This document shows, one piece after another, positions 17,401-24,419 of a stretch of DNA of 43,812 bases. Location of the stretch: positions 1 to 43,812 of the forward strand of contig NZ_LRPC01000002.1 of NCBI RefSeq assembly GCF_001592965.1, in the 5' to 3' direction. How positions within the stretch are numbered: position 1 is the first letter of the stretch; every line of letters starts with the position of its first letter. A program made the translations under genes and the position numbers. Below the pieces are notes generated by a model. That model searched no databases. It was given only the letters and a program-made list of their open reading frames with translations, and had not been told where the DNA came from. Origin of the DNA: Roseivirga spongicola (GTDB taxonomy: Bacteria > Bacteroidota > Bacteroidia > Cytophagales > Cyclobacteriaceae).

Positions 17401-19189
17401 CTTGTGGTTGGTCTCCGTTAACTGGCTCTTGTTCTGCTGTATCTCGCTGTCCATCTGTATCAACTTCTTCCTCTGCTCTGGCAGTAGTGGGTTCTTGTCC
17501 TCTCTCATGGTTTAAATTGTCTTCTGTAATTGTACTGTCGGTACTGTTATCAAGGCCGTTTTGAACCCCTAAGTCTCCAGTGGTTGCTTCGAGTTCTTTT
17601 TCTACATTCTTGACTATTTGTGTTTTTTCTGGGTTACTCAGGAATACACTAGAACCTAATAAGCCGCCCATTAAAGCCCCTGCTAAACCTTCTGAAACGG
17701 CATCTCTCAGATTGATTTTCTCTCCAGACACAAGGTTGTTTTGTGTTTGAAGGGTTAGGGATTGAGCAAACTCTGTTAAGAACTCTGTAGCGGTTGTGCC
17801 CCCAAACTCGGCAAGCCTCTTTTTAACGGTTCCTGTAACGGCCTTACGCATAGCATTCACTACTTTACCTGTACCGAGTACATCTAAGGAGCCAGAAATC
17901 ACCCCTGCTGTTGCTGCTGCATCGGGATTGTCTAAGCCTTGCTCTATCACCTCTTGAATGGTTATGCCCTTGGCCTTGGCTAGAGAAGATACTTGTGAGT
18001 AGTAAGCCTCTGCTGTTTCCATTGCGTAAGAGCCTCCAAGTAAGGCTAGAGGCATAATTACTGCTTGCTCTCCAGCAATGTTTGAGGCCGTTTGGAAAAA
18101 TTCGTCCCAAGACTTTACATCAAGTAGGTCGGTTTTAATTCCCTCGCCTGCAATCTTGGCCTCGAGTTCTTTTATTGGCTTAATTAACTCGCCAATTTTT
18201 TGCGTTTCCTTGGCTAGTTTTGCTTCTGACTTAGCCCTAAGTTCTGCAACCGTTCCTTGCTCTAAACTCCCTGGGCTGAATCCCTTTGGAGCTGATAGTG
18301 TTCTTGTAACTACTTCATCATCGGCCTTGCCCTCCAAAGAGGCCAGAAACTTACGCTCTTCCTCCATTTTGTTAGAGGTAGATAGTAGGTCTATTTGCTT
18401 GATTGACTGAGGAACGCCATACTTAGCTTTTGTGAGCGCGGCATTAACAAGGTCGTTGGCCAGCACATATCCGTACCCTTGAGTTTCAGTAGCTACTTTC
18501 CTACCTATCTTTTTGGCCTCTTCTTGAATCTTCAGTCCTTTCTCGTGCTCAATCTGGTCGAATGCACCAAGGGTTTCTTGTAGGTTCTTGTACCTTTCTG
18601 CCTCAATTTTCTGGATCCGTTCGGTTACTTCGGGTAAGGAGTTGAGTTCTTTTGCGTATTCGCTATCGAATGATTTGGCCTGCTCTTCTAGTGCTTGCTT
18701 ATACTCATCACTCTTTTGCAAACGGGCTTCATCTAACTGCTTATTCGCCTGTTCTTCAGTTATTTGTTCGGCATTTAATAGCTGTTGTAAAGAGTCTTGC
18801 TTGTCTTGCAAGTAGCTATCTACCTCCTTGGCAATACCTTCTTCTACTTGGCTGAATCTCTGTTGGTAAATCGACTGTAAAGAGTCTCTTTTTTGAGAAA
18901 TAACAGGGTCGCTGCCAATTTGCTCTTCGGCCTGTTGGTCGTACTTGTCTATGATAGACTGTCTTTGCTCTTCTGTTGAAAGTGGTTTTTCTGTAGGAGG
19001 GAAGAATTGTGACGAAAAGTCTTCGGCTGATTTAGAGTAAACCTGCTTTTCGGTCATAAACCTATGTAGCTTACCCTGACTCTCTGGCGTGCTGAACTGC
19101 TCTTGAAATGCGTTGTAGTCTTTTGAATACAGTCCTTTTTGGCTAAGGAAATTCCAAAGCTTCTTTTTAGGATCAGTGTTGTTTATCAT
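11456..19189 (-). CDS. giant ejection-type (polyvalent) virion protein (2,577 aa)
   Basis: The size, almost entirely helical composition and scattered hydrophobic segments fit T7 gp16-like or crAss cargo-type internal proteins. The N-terminus carries two adjacent 'FLSQKGLYSKDYNAFQEQF'-type units (about residues 13-31 and 44-62). Coiled coil follows, then hydrophobic stretches near residues 380-400 and 495-515, an acidic Thr/Glu/Gln-rich linker (about 550-650), and helical modules whose core 'LINxGxxxxxEF/KF' recurs near residues 846, 1155, 1313, 1425, 1536, 1650 and 1766; the last five are spaced by about 112-116 residues. A later segment (ITNLLSGWTTDVQNTKFNMYS) resembles large polyvalent phage proteins, and an additional hydrophobic stretch (MMVGLAALFLG) lies near residue 2230. 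No protease, RNA polymerase (DxDGD) or lytic motif is obvious. ATGA overlap with the 548-aa gene. Confidence 0.75.
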   Translation of the reverse strand: MINNTDPKKKLWNFLSQKGLYSKDYNAFQEQFSTPESQGKLHRFMTEKQVYSKSAEDFSSQFFPPTEKPLSTEEQRQSIIDKYDQQAEEQIGSDPVISQKRDSLQSIYQQRFSQVEEGIAKEVDSYLQDKQDSLQQLLNAEQITEEQANKQLDEARLQKSDEYKQALEEQAKSFDSEYAKELNSLPEVTERIQKIEAERYKNLQETLGAFDQIEHEKGLKIQEEAKKIGRKVATETQGYGYVLANDLVNAALTKAKYGVPQSIKQIDLLSTSNKMEEERKFLASLEGKADDEVVTRTLSAPKGFSPGSLEQGTVAELRAKSEAKLAKETQKIGELIKPIKELEAKIAGEGIKTDLLDVKSWDEFFQTASNIAGEQAVIMPLALLGGSYAMETAEAYYSQVSSLAKAKGITIQEVIEQGLDNPDAAATAGVISGSLDVLGTGKVVNAMRKAVTGTVKKRLAEFGGTTATEFLTEFAQSLTLQTQNNLVSGEKINLRDAVSEGLAGALMGGLLGSSVFLSNPEKTQIVKNVEKELEATTGDLGVQNGLDNSTDSTITEDNLNHERGQEPTTARAEEEVDTDGQRDTAEQEPVNGDQPQATDAVEENGVDGQTEQPTIAESETVGEPINTTEQGQPINEGELEVSKNPTYSIEQNESQGLTYTGKSIPLQKNKAGEETIPSVNLQDEIAQELDVKRSDLVFSNLDSGGIGVFIKEGGEKGYKSESVLPPVGQSEVFTKLGQSDDVNAKSPSNKLAMEAKKTPAPPKPAQSLAQTENSAVNLPTKGAAITAKPSVKVQPEQLKAASEKISAASQKIQEILKKQRGQLSANPFTDPELLKAVGELAVGLVEMGYLKTKEFTQALSESLGFEVEEQQAKDFLRQARITTGIDEDNSSDTNDGVNGGTIDDTANSKTGRERSGSKTIRDNTTPEARKTLNKNKPFFRTVGREETLEESAKFIDDNGGLEATKDLLMSKDAKIDDEVRFGSLFLVYKHYADKLKQAIEEGSPSDAIAETLQSIRDYLAKEGTHAGRRIDLFNLFKMDGAEGVIHMQNKKAKKHNSKPKNKKKSDGLDKASEEVVSEYQEAINKAVDEVFKKSSVAKATKVASKRSQTKDKLAKIKAKRDKIHKDYKESDLFYSSVVPFKPEFITYVSKLAATYVEEGYVRASDIAARIAEDIKEKFNKDIDLETISGIVQDSLEALNESQRKAIDEAIKSGNFDPKPLINKAAKDLETSLRKIAGYDSNALSESKDKLIEKIMSGLGDSQNTELKSLLSEAFDQAIKENQNKEIESFFRSRIFNPKTKEEVLNSFFEKIQRVINAGALPQFTESISEKSLQKVIDYLPETLRAIAKKTKGDRLKHGVAIVNEALSRLGLTPEQVNLLSGEITRQYEKQIKEEQTKILEQYFKERIAPHPDNVLKNFYARMSGLINSGATKRSDRLTNISNKILSKALKHAEQKIRDIVRNNQTDKIDIDSIIEEAVANLDIDENQRPIISEALKQTYNALIQQEKSKFVEDYFRERKVKEQTKEEKANSFYGKISSLINAGALNKFKSKLSEKVLKQALSNLETSVSKLVNKQSEGIDLEAVSEESVSNLDITKEQKAELKEEVKKTLSTAMQEYRVEMVNREIERLEKEPEERSEKSIEDRFFNKAANLIKGGAEKNSELMSKIARRLIEKTAKDLEIDLQQVIRSHFLGQFKTRDTLVNRIVSQLDLDPETAKRVAAIVEKELASTISSMQDKALQKLLGLDENNQKKEVKPKEKKQYLDKMIELINLGVFSREEFKNAFAEKFGLLPEITNSDAIKIENLIKLIEETESGSKASTLAKLEFVRLLQKYEMAQNWADVSHEVIITNLLSGWTTDVQNTKFNMYSIFFKYAVLPIFQGKAWKKSYMASVKNGSIKGFLKTNPIIQAALMERAAFKAVTNMGVFSKNPSKAWAGFMDTIINGGVDSKFFDEHTDPRGFHLPNIDKDPKAQHPIYKNWKIPVTKNFSIPINPIRAFQFRTRTLPAMDIFSRSVAEEMMFTQYFLEEQQNSKNPSIRKAWSKAVREGVDMDQVEAETKEQVGLLTKYGVKVSKYAEKVIRDEIIESKLGIPQDEIQELKEVSRDITATMERTGFFPKLANKAIQASNYGSQMNHPMAQFGSKLLINVFFPFKKIIGQIGDIMLDSVPVYNYARTYGYGVTGLKRRLELQSELGRRQAWSRKTFAENTSQMGEVGSRKFNNQMALAHLHNTMMVGLAALFLGTDEEDYFYISGGYHNLSFSERELQNKNGVPANTIKIGGLQFNYLNTPLHIAASVIGNWNDGMKSPDWDEDGFIKRSALVGLYSMNSIKDVSIFSGIQDFTDFTATALELLDSDSRIPENALEEKSSAATKVVKPIVSYLSKTLPWNNNGILQVKKMFDPTSYSQKDIDEMLAYHAGLHFFPDASGSIKARFDIFGNEITTYPGESLFPLRHYLDKGKDNKDFMFLKEIDALPSALTDWKLKDDEGIYVDDQDIPVSFQRKYKVLASKNFQKLVAEIRTDYESMSEKDKRAYAKEDYRAYYGKKVSRAQFEIKLAMTRAKLLAKEELEDEVERFIKR

Positions 19190-20832
19190 AGGTTGTCTGC
19201 TGTGGTTGGTATTTCGCCCTGAATAGGGTTGGCCTGTTTAATTCTTTCAAGAAGAATGTTGGCTATTTCTTGAGCATCATTTTCTGTTGAATATGACTTA
19301 TCGCCAATCTTTATGCTCTTTGCCCAAACGGAGCGCTCAGGCACAATGTCAGAAACATCAAATCCATATTCTTCACCGATGCTTTTAATTACCTCAAGAG
19401 TTTGCTCATTGCTGCCTTTTTCTTGTTTCTCGTAATTCCCTGCATATCTGATTTGGTCTACCATTTTTAAGGCTTCCATAGGGAGGTCTTCCTTATAGCC
19501 TAAGCTTTTCAACTCGCCCTTTTCTTTAAAGGTGTCTATTGCATTCAGAATTTCTCTTTCTTCTGGAGAATCATCATCAAGCATGTTTAAAACAGTTGCC
19601 ATAGTCTTCTCGTCAGAGAGCGGAATGTAGACCTTTTTATATTCGCCTTGAGACAACCCTGGGATGGTAAATACGAATGATTTCTCAAGTGTATCTGGGT
19701 CGTACTCTAAGCCTTCTAGAGTTCCTTTCTTCGTTTCTGTTTTACCTGAAACTTTATCTTCAATAGGAACGTTTTTAAGCGTGCCTGGCATTGGCATGGA
19801 GTCCGATGTAAACCTTCTGCCATTAGATTCAAACTCACCTGAACCACCTTGAACTAGGTTGAATGTATTAGGTGCTTCTTCTTTCTTTTTGCTACCTGTT
19901 GTTCTGGCTATCCTTGTGTTGTCTTGTTTCTTGAGGTCTGAAGTTCTCATTGGAGCCAGTTCCTTGTCTAGCAAATCTACTGCGCTAATTCCTTGCTGTT
20001 CTGCATTGTGTAGCAACGCCTTGTAAGATGCTTGAATTTCAGGGTCGGGAGAAATAGCCATTTCAGCTAGTACGGCCTGAGAGTCTTTGAATATTGGCAA
20101 GCCTGTTTTCTCGCTTATTTTTGGCCTACCGTTTTCGCCCATCTCAACTAATCGCTTGTATGACTCAAAGTCTTCCTCTCTATCGAAAAACTCGCCTGAA
20201 TTTGGGTCTTTGAATGTTGAGAACTTCGAGGAGATGGTCTTGCCCATGTCTTCCACAAACTTGTTTACTCCATATCCATAGTTCACGTATTTGGGGTCGG
20301 AAGCAAGTTTCTTTAAATCTTGAGCGCTATAATCTAAGTTAGGGGAGTTGACATCTATCTTTCCTTCTTCATCTGTTTTGTACATTTGAGAAAAGGCATC
20401 TTTGAGCATGTCTTCACTGTACAAATCGGGATTTTGCTTGTAAAGTTGGTTTAGTTCTTGCATTCCTTGTTGGTGAGAAAGCATGATGTCTCTGGCAGCA
20501 TAGGTGTCGGATTTAATCTTCTCTAAGGCCGTTGGGTCAAGCTTTACGCCTTGTTGTCTTGCTTGTTTGTAGGCTTCTAATGCAGTTGACATATAACCAC
20601 TAGCCATGTCTTTCAAAACGGCCTTATGATTGCCGTCCATTCCTTTGAAATCTAGGTTAGAATAGTCTTTGAACACTTTGTAGTTAAAGTCGTCTACGGC
20701 TGCTCTTTGCTTGACCTGAAACTCTTTGTTTTCTTGTGCCTGTCTCTTACCCCATAAGAGGGTGTTATAAACGCCTTGGGTTTGTCTTGGAAGGATTGTT
20801 GCAAACCCTGTATTTGTGAACTGATTAGCCAT
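19186..20832 (-). CDS. putative ejection/internal virion protein (548 aa)
   Basis: Helical, charged protein starting MANQFTNTGFATILPRQTQG, without signal peptide or membrane segment. The middle has a low-complexity basic/acidic patch (RIARTTGSKKKEEAP, about residue 305) followed by a beta-rich part. It is translationally coupled (ATGA) to the 2,577-aa gene, the same pairing as gp15 with gp16 in T7-like phages. It is the first gene after the terminator at 20852-20885, so it probably heads a late leftward transcript. The function is inferred from pairing, size and phage context. Confidence 0.6.
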   Translation of the reverse strand: MANQFTNTGFATILPRQTQGVYNTLLWGKRQAQENKEFQVKQRAAVDDFNYKVFKDYSNLDFKGMDGNHKAVLKDMASGYMSTALEAYKQARQQGVKLDPTALEKIKSDTYAARDIMLSHQQGMQELNQLYKQNPDLYSEDMLKDAFSQMYKTDEEGKIDVNSPNLDYSAQDLKKLASDPKYVNYGYGVNKFVEDMGKTISSKFSTFKDPNSGEFFDREEDFESYKRLVEMGENGRPKISEKTGLPIFKDSQAVLAEMAISPDPEIQASYKALLHNAEQQGISAVDLLDKELAPMRTSDLKKQDNTRIARTTGSKKKEEAPNTFNLVQGGSGEFESNGRRFTSDSMPMPGTLKNVPIEDKVSGKTETKKGTLEGLEYDPDTLEKSFVFTIPGLSQGEYKKVYIPLSDEKTMATVLNMLDDDSPEEREILNAIDTFKEKGELKSLGYKEDLPMEALKMVDQIRYAGNYEKQEKGSNEQTLEVIKSIGEEYGFDVSDIVPERSVWAKSIKIGDKSYSTENDAQEIANILLERIKQANPIQGEIPTTADNL

Positions 20833-20851
20833 TAATGCTCGATTTATAAAA

Positions 20852-20885
20852 CAAAAATAGCCCTAATGGGGGTGAAAATAGGGCT
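20852..20885 (-). terminator. leftward terminator before the ejection genes; U-tract overlaps a -7-like element
   Basis: On the - strand AGCCCTA (20885-20879) pairs with TAGGGCT (20865-20859) and is followed by ATTTTTGTTTTAT. This would end the early transcript. The same bases read TATTTTTG (20859-20852), a full match to TAnnTTTG, and the ATG of the 548-aa gene follows 19 bases later, a spacing similar to that of the early promoter at 28260-28290. No TTG is present at -33, so any promoter here would need an activator. Confidence 0.65.
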
Positions 20886-20939
20886 TGGAGGACTTGTTCG
20901 AGAACAGTACCGTTTTTTGGTGCTTTGCGGTAAGTTTTA

Positions 20940-21140
20940 CTAAGGACAATCAGGGTATTTACAGTTGTTGTTCGCAGTACAGCTTTCTCCTATCTTTCTG
21001 ATGTACTTACATTGGTGTTTTCCTTCTAGAAAATCTATGTACTCTTCAAGTGCGTCTATATAGTTGTCGGCACTCCCATAGTCTATGATTCTTTGCTTAC
21101 CTCGATACTCAAAGAAGTCTTTTTCGTTAGGTCGTTTCAT
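20940..21140 (-). CDS. small Cys-containing phage protein (66 aa)
   Basis: ATGA overlap with the preceding 78-aa gene; last gene of the early operon before the terminator at 20852. The N-terminal two thirds are acidic and aromatic, with two DY/FL motifs (NYIDALEEYIDFLEG). The C-terminal 25 residues hold four Cys (QCKY, SCTAN, NCKYPDCP) that could bind one metal ion. I do not recognise the family. Confidence 0.6.
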   Translation of the reverse strand: MKRPNEKDFFEYRGKQRIIDYGSADNYIDALEEYIDFLEGKHQCKYIRKIGESCTANNNCKYPDCP

Positions 21141-21373
21141 TCTCTAAAATTGTCTTTTGTGATTAGTACTTTTCTGTTTTTCTTGATTGTCACCTCTTTG
21201 TTGAAAAGTTTAGAAGGGTATTCGACCCATAATTCATTGGCCACGGCCTTACAATAAGCCACCATATCATCTGCTTCTACCTTATGACCTACAAACACTG
21301 TATGTCTTTCCTCTATCTTCCCTGATTTGTTCCATAGCCATAAGCTTATTACATAGTCGTCTTGTTTTTTCAA
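21137..21373 (-). CDS. small phage protein, unknown (78 aa)
   Basis: The likely start is TTG at 21373, which overlaps the TGA of the primase-helicase gene (TTGA), and the end overlaps the 66-aa gene by ATGA. There is no earlier or nearby in-frame ATG. The sequence (YVISLWLWNKSGKIEERHTVFVGHKVEADDMVAYCKAV) looks like a small alpha/beta protein. No family is recognised; its position suggests an accessory replication function. Confidence 0.55.
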   Translation of the reverse strand: MKKQDDYVISLWLWNKSGKIEERHTVFVGHKVEADDMVAYCKAVANELWVEYPSKLFNKEVTIKKNRKVLITKDNFRE

Positions 21374-23247
21374 AAGAGAGGTTCTTCGTTGTCGGTTTTC
21401 CAGTCTGACTCTTTAATTGCAGGCTCGTCAAAAGCGCTTGATTGGCTCTTGAAGATGTCGTTTCGGGAGTAGGATTGTTCGGGGCTTATCCTTTCTATTG
21501 CGCCTAAACTTCTACCTGCTAGAGGGCAAAATTTATCCGACTCTTGATGGTATCTCATTGTTTTATAGTCGTACTCTAACGGAACCACAATACCTCTTTT
21601 CCCGACTAGCTTTGGCTTTTTAATCTTTGCTGTAGTAAACTCCACCAATGGGTTTCGATAATCTGTTGCCACAAATGGGCGCTGAATAAGTATCATATTA
21701 TCCACTTTATCCATAAAGTCACTGGCTCCCTTTACTTTGTAAGCGTCTGGGGCTTTATAGTTTCCAGACCCATCTTTCTCTGGCTTAAGCTGGTGGGCTA
21801 CTAGATTGTAAGAGACATCTTGTTCATTGCAAAACCGCTTCATGTCAGACAGCATACTGGTTATGTATTGGTCTCTGTTTTCGTTGCCTTTCTGCCTGTT
21901 TGCAAGCCAATTGAACGGATCTACTATAACCCCATCTATGCCATGCCTTCTCACTAATGCTTTGAACTTAGCGTGAATGTGCTCTATGGTGAAGTCTTTA
22001 TCTGGGTAAACAACGAAAAAATGGTTCTCTAGAAAGTCTAAAGCTTCCTTCAATTCGTTTTCTGTAATGCAATTTGGCAGAGAATTGTCTGTTGGCTTCC
22101 CTACGTACATCTGAACAAAATCATCGAAATACTCTTCAACTGGGAAGTTTTCAGGAGATAGTACAGCAAATTTCCATCCGTCATGAACGGCCTTTAATAG
22201 AGCGAGTTGATTTAAGATGAGAGACTTGCCCTCGTTTGCGTATCCCGACCATAGATTGAGTTCCTTTTTCCTCCATGTCCAAGCTTGGTCGATGTCTGTG
22301 AAGTATGTGGTAGACCCTTTTACTCGCCCTTCTTTCAGCTGTCTAACTAGTTCATCTTTGGCGTCTTTGGCTGTGTATACCTCAGCTATTCGAACAAACT
22401 TGGCGTTCTCTTTGAGTTCTATAAGCTTTTCTTTGCCTTCCCATTTGAGCACCTCATTAGCATCTTTGTATTCGCCAAAGTCAACGGTCTTACACTTCTC
22501 TTCTCCAAATCTTCTGACAAGCTCTTGCTCTAACCTCTTACCGTTGGGGTCGTTGTCTACTGCTATGTAAATTATTTCGGCCTTCTCAAATAGGTCATAG
22601 CAGTTGTCTATACAGGCTATCTTATTAGAAGCATCTTTGTCTTGAACGTTTGGCGCTCCTTGGTTTACGCTTGTATGGAAAGGAAAGCCCGCTACCTCAA
22701 AGCTGAGGCCATCTTCAACGCCTTCAGTAATGATTATCTCCTTATTGCCTTCGGTTACATTCTGCCAGCATCTGTCGTAGTTGAAGACAATAGGCATGGC
22801 TCCAGGTGCTTGTCTGAAGTCTTTTGAGTCGATCTTACGTTTTTGGTAGTTGGTAAGTACCCCGTCTTTGTGATAGGGGTAAACAAGCCACCCGTTCTCT
22901 TCTGCTATCTTGTTTGCGTTAACAACCTCTTGGGTAATTTTTCTCCCTGTGAAGTAGTCTAAGCCCTTCTGAGATAGCTTGGTGATGTTAGGCCGTTTGG
23001 GTAGCTCATACTGCTTGCGCTCGGTGTAGGAGGTAGAAAGCTTAGTGTCGCCAACTTTGCCTTTAAAGTCTGGACAATGCTGACAATTGTATAGCTTTTC
23101 GTCAATAGATACGCTTAGGCATTTCTCCTTCCAGTTCTTTCTTCCACAAACATCTTTAGCTCTAGGGCACATGATTTTGTGCTGCCCAGAGTTGATATTG
23201 GCAGGAATATCTATGCCAACGGCCTTAAACTCGTCTATTACTGACAT
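21370..23247 (-). CDS. bifunctional DNA primase-helicase, T7 gp4-like (625 aa)
   Basis: The N-terminus has a Cys-rich zinc-binding region (Cys27, 34, 43, 55, 58). A TOPRIM domain follows, with the Glu motif IITEGVEDGLSF (Glu175) and the DxD motif IAVDNDPNGKRL (Asp231/Asp233). The C-terminal RecA-like DnaB/gp4 helicase domain has Walker A SGYANEGKSL (335-343), a Walker B-like DGVIVDPFNWL and a later YNLVAHQLKPE motif. It should unwind DNA 5' to 3' and prime lagging-strand synthesis at the phage fork. No phage DNA polymerase is seen in the window, so host polymerase may be used. It has a 16-nt gap to the upstream DUF2493 gene and is part of the early leftward operon. Confidence 0.9.
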   Translation of the reverse strand: MSVIDEFKAVGIDIPANINSGQHKIMCPRAKDVCGRKNWKEKCLSVSIDEKLYNCQHCPDFKGKVGDTKLSTSYTERKQYELPKRPNITKLSQKGLDYFTGRKITQEVVNANKIAEENGWLVYPYHKDGVLTNYQKRKIDSKDFRQAPGAMPIVFNYDRCWQNVTEGNKEIIITEGVEDGLSFEVAGFPFHTSVNQGAPNVQDKDASNKIACIDNCYDLFEKAEIIYIAVDNDPNGKRLEQELVRRFGEEKCKTVDFGEYKDANEVLKWEGKEKLIELKENAKFVRIAEVYTAKDAKDELVRQLKEGRVKGSTTYFTDIDQAWTWRKKELNLWSGYANEGKSLILNQLALLKAVHDGWKFAVLSPENFPVEEYFDDFVQMYVGKPTDNSLPNCITENELKEALDFLENHFFVVYPDKDFTIEHIHAKFKALVRRHGIDGVIVDPFNWLANRQKGNENRDQYITSMLSDMKRFCNEQDVSYNLVAHQLKPEKDGSGNYKAPDAYKVKGASDFMDKVDNMILIQRPFVATDYRNPLVEFTTAKIKKPKLVGKRGIVVPLEYDYKTMRYHQESDKFCPLAGRSLGAIERISPEQSYSRNDIFKSQSSAFDEPAIKESDWKTDNEEPLF

Positions 23248-23263
23248 TAATTTGTTTTGTTTG

Positions 23264-23617
23264 CTAGTAGTGCTTTACCCGAATTTGAAGTGCCGACTTT
23301 TTGGCTAGGTCTATCATGTGTTTTGTGCCTTTGCTTTTTCCGTCCCAGAAGGCTATGAGTGCATCTGCATAAAGCGCCATCTCTCGGTTTCTTTTGTAGC
23401 CAGCGCTTTTGCCGTACCTATTCCAATCGGCAGGGAATTGAGTAAGCTTAAGTCCGTTTTCTTTCGCATATCTCTCTCCAAGTTTATCAGCTCCATTAGC
23501 GGTTCCGCTAACTACTTCGATGTCTTTCTTGTGTTGGAGTGCGGCTTTACAAACGGCCTTAAGCATCTCGTAATCATTGAAGGTTCTTCCTCCTGCTATA
23601 ATTACTTTGAAGGTCAT
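23264..23617 (-). CDS. DUF2493/SLOG-family protein (117 aa)
   Basis: Typical Rossmann-like SLOG/DUF2493 (YspA-like) protein. It contains VIIAGGRTFNDYEML (glycine-rich nucleotide loop, residues 5-19), VSGTANGADKLGERYAKENG (residues 35-54), FPADWNRYGKSAGYKRNREMA and ALIAFWDGKSKGTKHMIDLA. SLOG proteins bind nucleotides or nucleotide derivatives, and phage members are common in early operons; the exact substrate is not known. It overlaps the 67-aa gene by ATGA and precedes the primase-helicase. Confidence 0.85.
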   Translation of the reverse strand: MTFKVIIAGGRTFNDYEMLKAVCKAALQHKKDIEVVSGTANGADKLGERYAKENGLKLTQFPADWNRYGKSAGYKRNREMALYADALIAFWDGKSKGTKHMIDLAKKSALQIRVKHY

Positions 23618-23817
23618 TGCGCTAGTTCATCTACATCTATCTTGTACTGGTCAAGCAGTTCGTGTATTTTCTTCCAGGACTTTTTATAGTCGTAGTCAGT
23701 GTGCTTGAAGTCCCTCCATCCGTTGTGTACCAGATCCCACAGCATAAAAGCCATGTCGTTTGCTTTGGCTAGTCGCTTGGCCTCTTTTTCGTCTTCGGTT
23801 TCAAAGGTTACTTTCAC
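23614..23817 (-). CDS. small phage protein, unknown (67 aa)
   Basis: GTG start at 23817, four bases before the stop of the 200-aa gene; the end overlaps the DUF2493 gene by ATGA. Tryptophan- and tyrosine-rich helical peptide (LWDLVHNGWRDFKHTDYDYKKSWKKIHELLDQYKI). Similar short proteins in phage replication operons are usually uncharacterised. Overlaps on both sides support that it is translated. Confidence 0.6.
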   Translation of the reverse strand: MKVTFETEDEKEAKRLAKANDMAFMLWDLVHNGWRDFKHTDYDYKKSWKKIHELLDQYKIDVDELAQ

Positions 23818-24416
23818 TTCTTACTCCATTCGTTTTTTCTTCGCATCCATGCTCCGAACCTCCCTTTGGTATTCCAGGGCTTGAATTGCTTGAGTTCACA
23901 TTTCATTAGATGTCCATTATCAGCCACAGTAGACCAGTGTTTAAAGAACAAATTAGCATCTTCGGCAGTAGGGACCCATTCTCGTTTGCCTTGGGCTTTT
24001 TCTTCTTCGTACTCCTTCATGACCCCGATTATCTTCTTTCTGAAGGCTTCTTTCCGTTTCTCTAGGTCTTGGTCGGACAGTATGTATCGGCCAGAGGCTA
24101 GTTGTTCTTTCCACCACTGAGGACAAACGGTATTGAGTTCTTTCAAGGCTGTTTTGCTAAGGCTCACGTTTTTTCGGTGTTGGTTATACTCCATAAAAAA
24201 GGGCAGGAGCAGGTGGCTTCCGAAGTCTAGGATTATTTCTTCTCCTAGCTGCTCCTGTAATCCCTTTAGTTGTTTAGGGTTGATTCCAGTCTTCACTGGG
24301 TATTCTTCGTGTTCCTTAGTCCATAAACCAACCTTGCTGCAATGCTCCATTAGGTAATGGATAAACAGCTTCATTTCTACCGAAGCGTTAATGAATTTAG
24401 GGTTGGTGTATAGCAT
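23814..24416 (-). CDS. putative replication-accessory protein (200 aa)
   Basis: The N-terminal part looks like a small winged-helix-type domain (FINASVEMKLFIHYLMEHCSKVGLWTKEHEEYPVKTGINPKQLKGLQEQLG). A charged helix follows (KRKEAFRKKIIGVMKEYEEEKAQ), then a C-terminal Trp-rich region (FFKHWSTVADNGHLMKCELKQFKPWNTKGRFGAWMRRKNEW). The last segment resembles DnaD- or replisome organiser-type C-termini that end in 'F..WLRRN'-like helices. It lies in the replication operon two genes upstream of the primase-helicase. Helicase loader or initiator function is an inference. Confidence 0.55.
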   Translation of the reverse strand: MLYTNPKFINASVEMKLFIHYLMEHCSKVGLWTKEHEEYPVKTGINPKQLKGLQEQLGEEIILDFGSHLLLPFFMEYNQHRKNVSLSKTALKELNTVCPQWWKEQLASGRYILSDQDLEKRKEAFRKKIIGVMKEYEEEKAQGKREWVPTAEDANLFFKHWSTVADNGHLMKCELKQFKPWNTKGRFGAWMRRKNEWSKK

Positions 24417-24419
24417 GGG

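Noticed and set aside
12822-18855. Many + strand ORFs of 60-140 codons opposite the giant ejection gene
   Set aside because: They are antisense shadows of a continuous coding frame, rich in Ser/Leu from complementary codons, without start signals.
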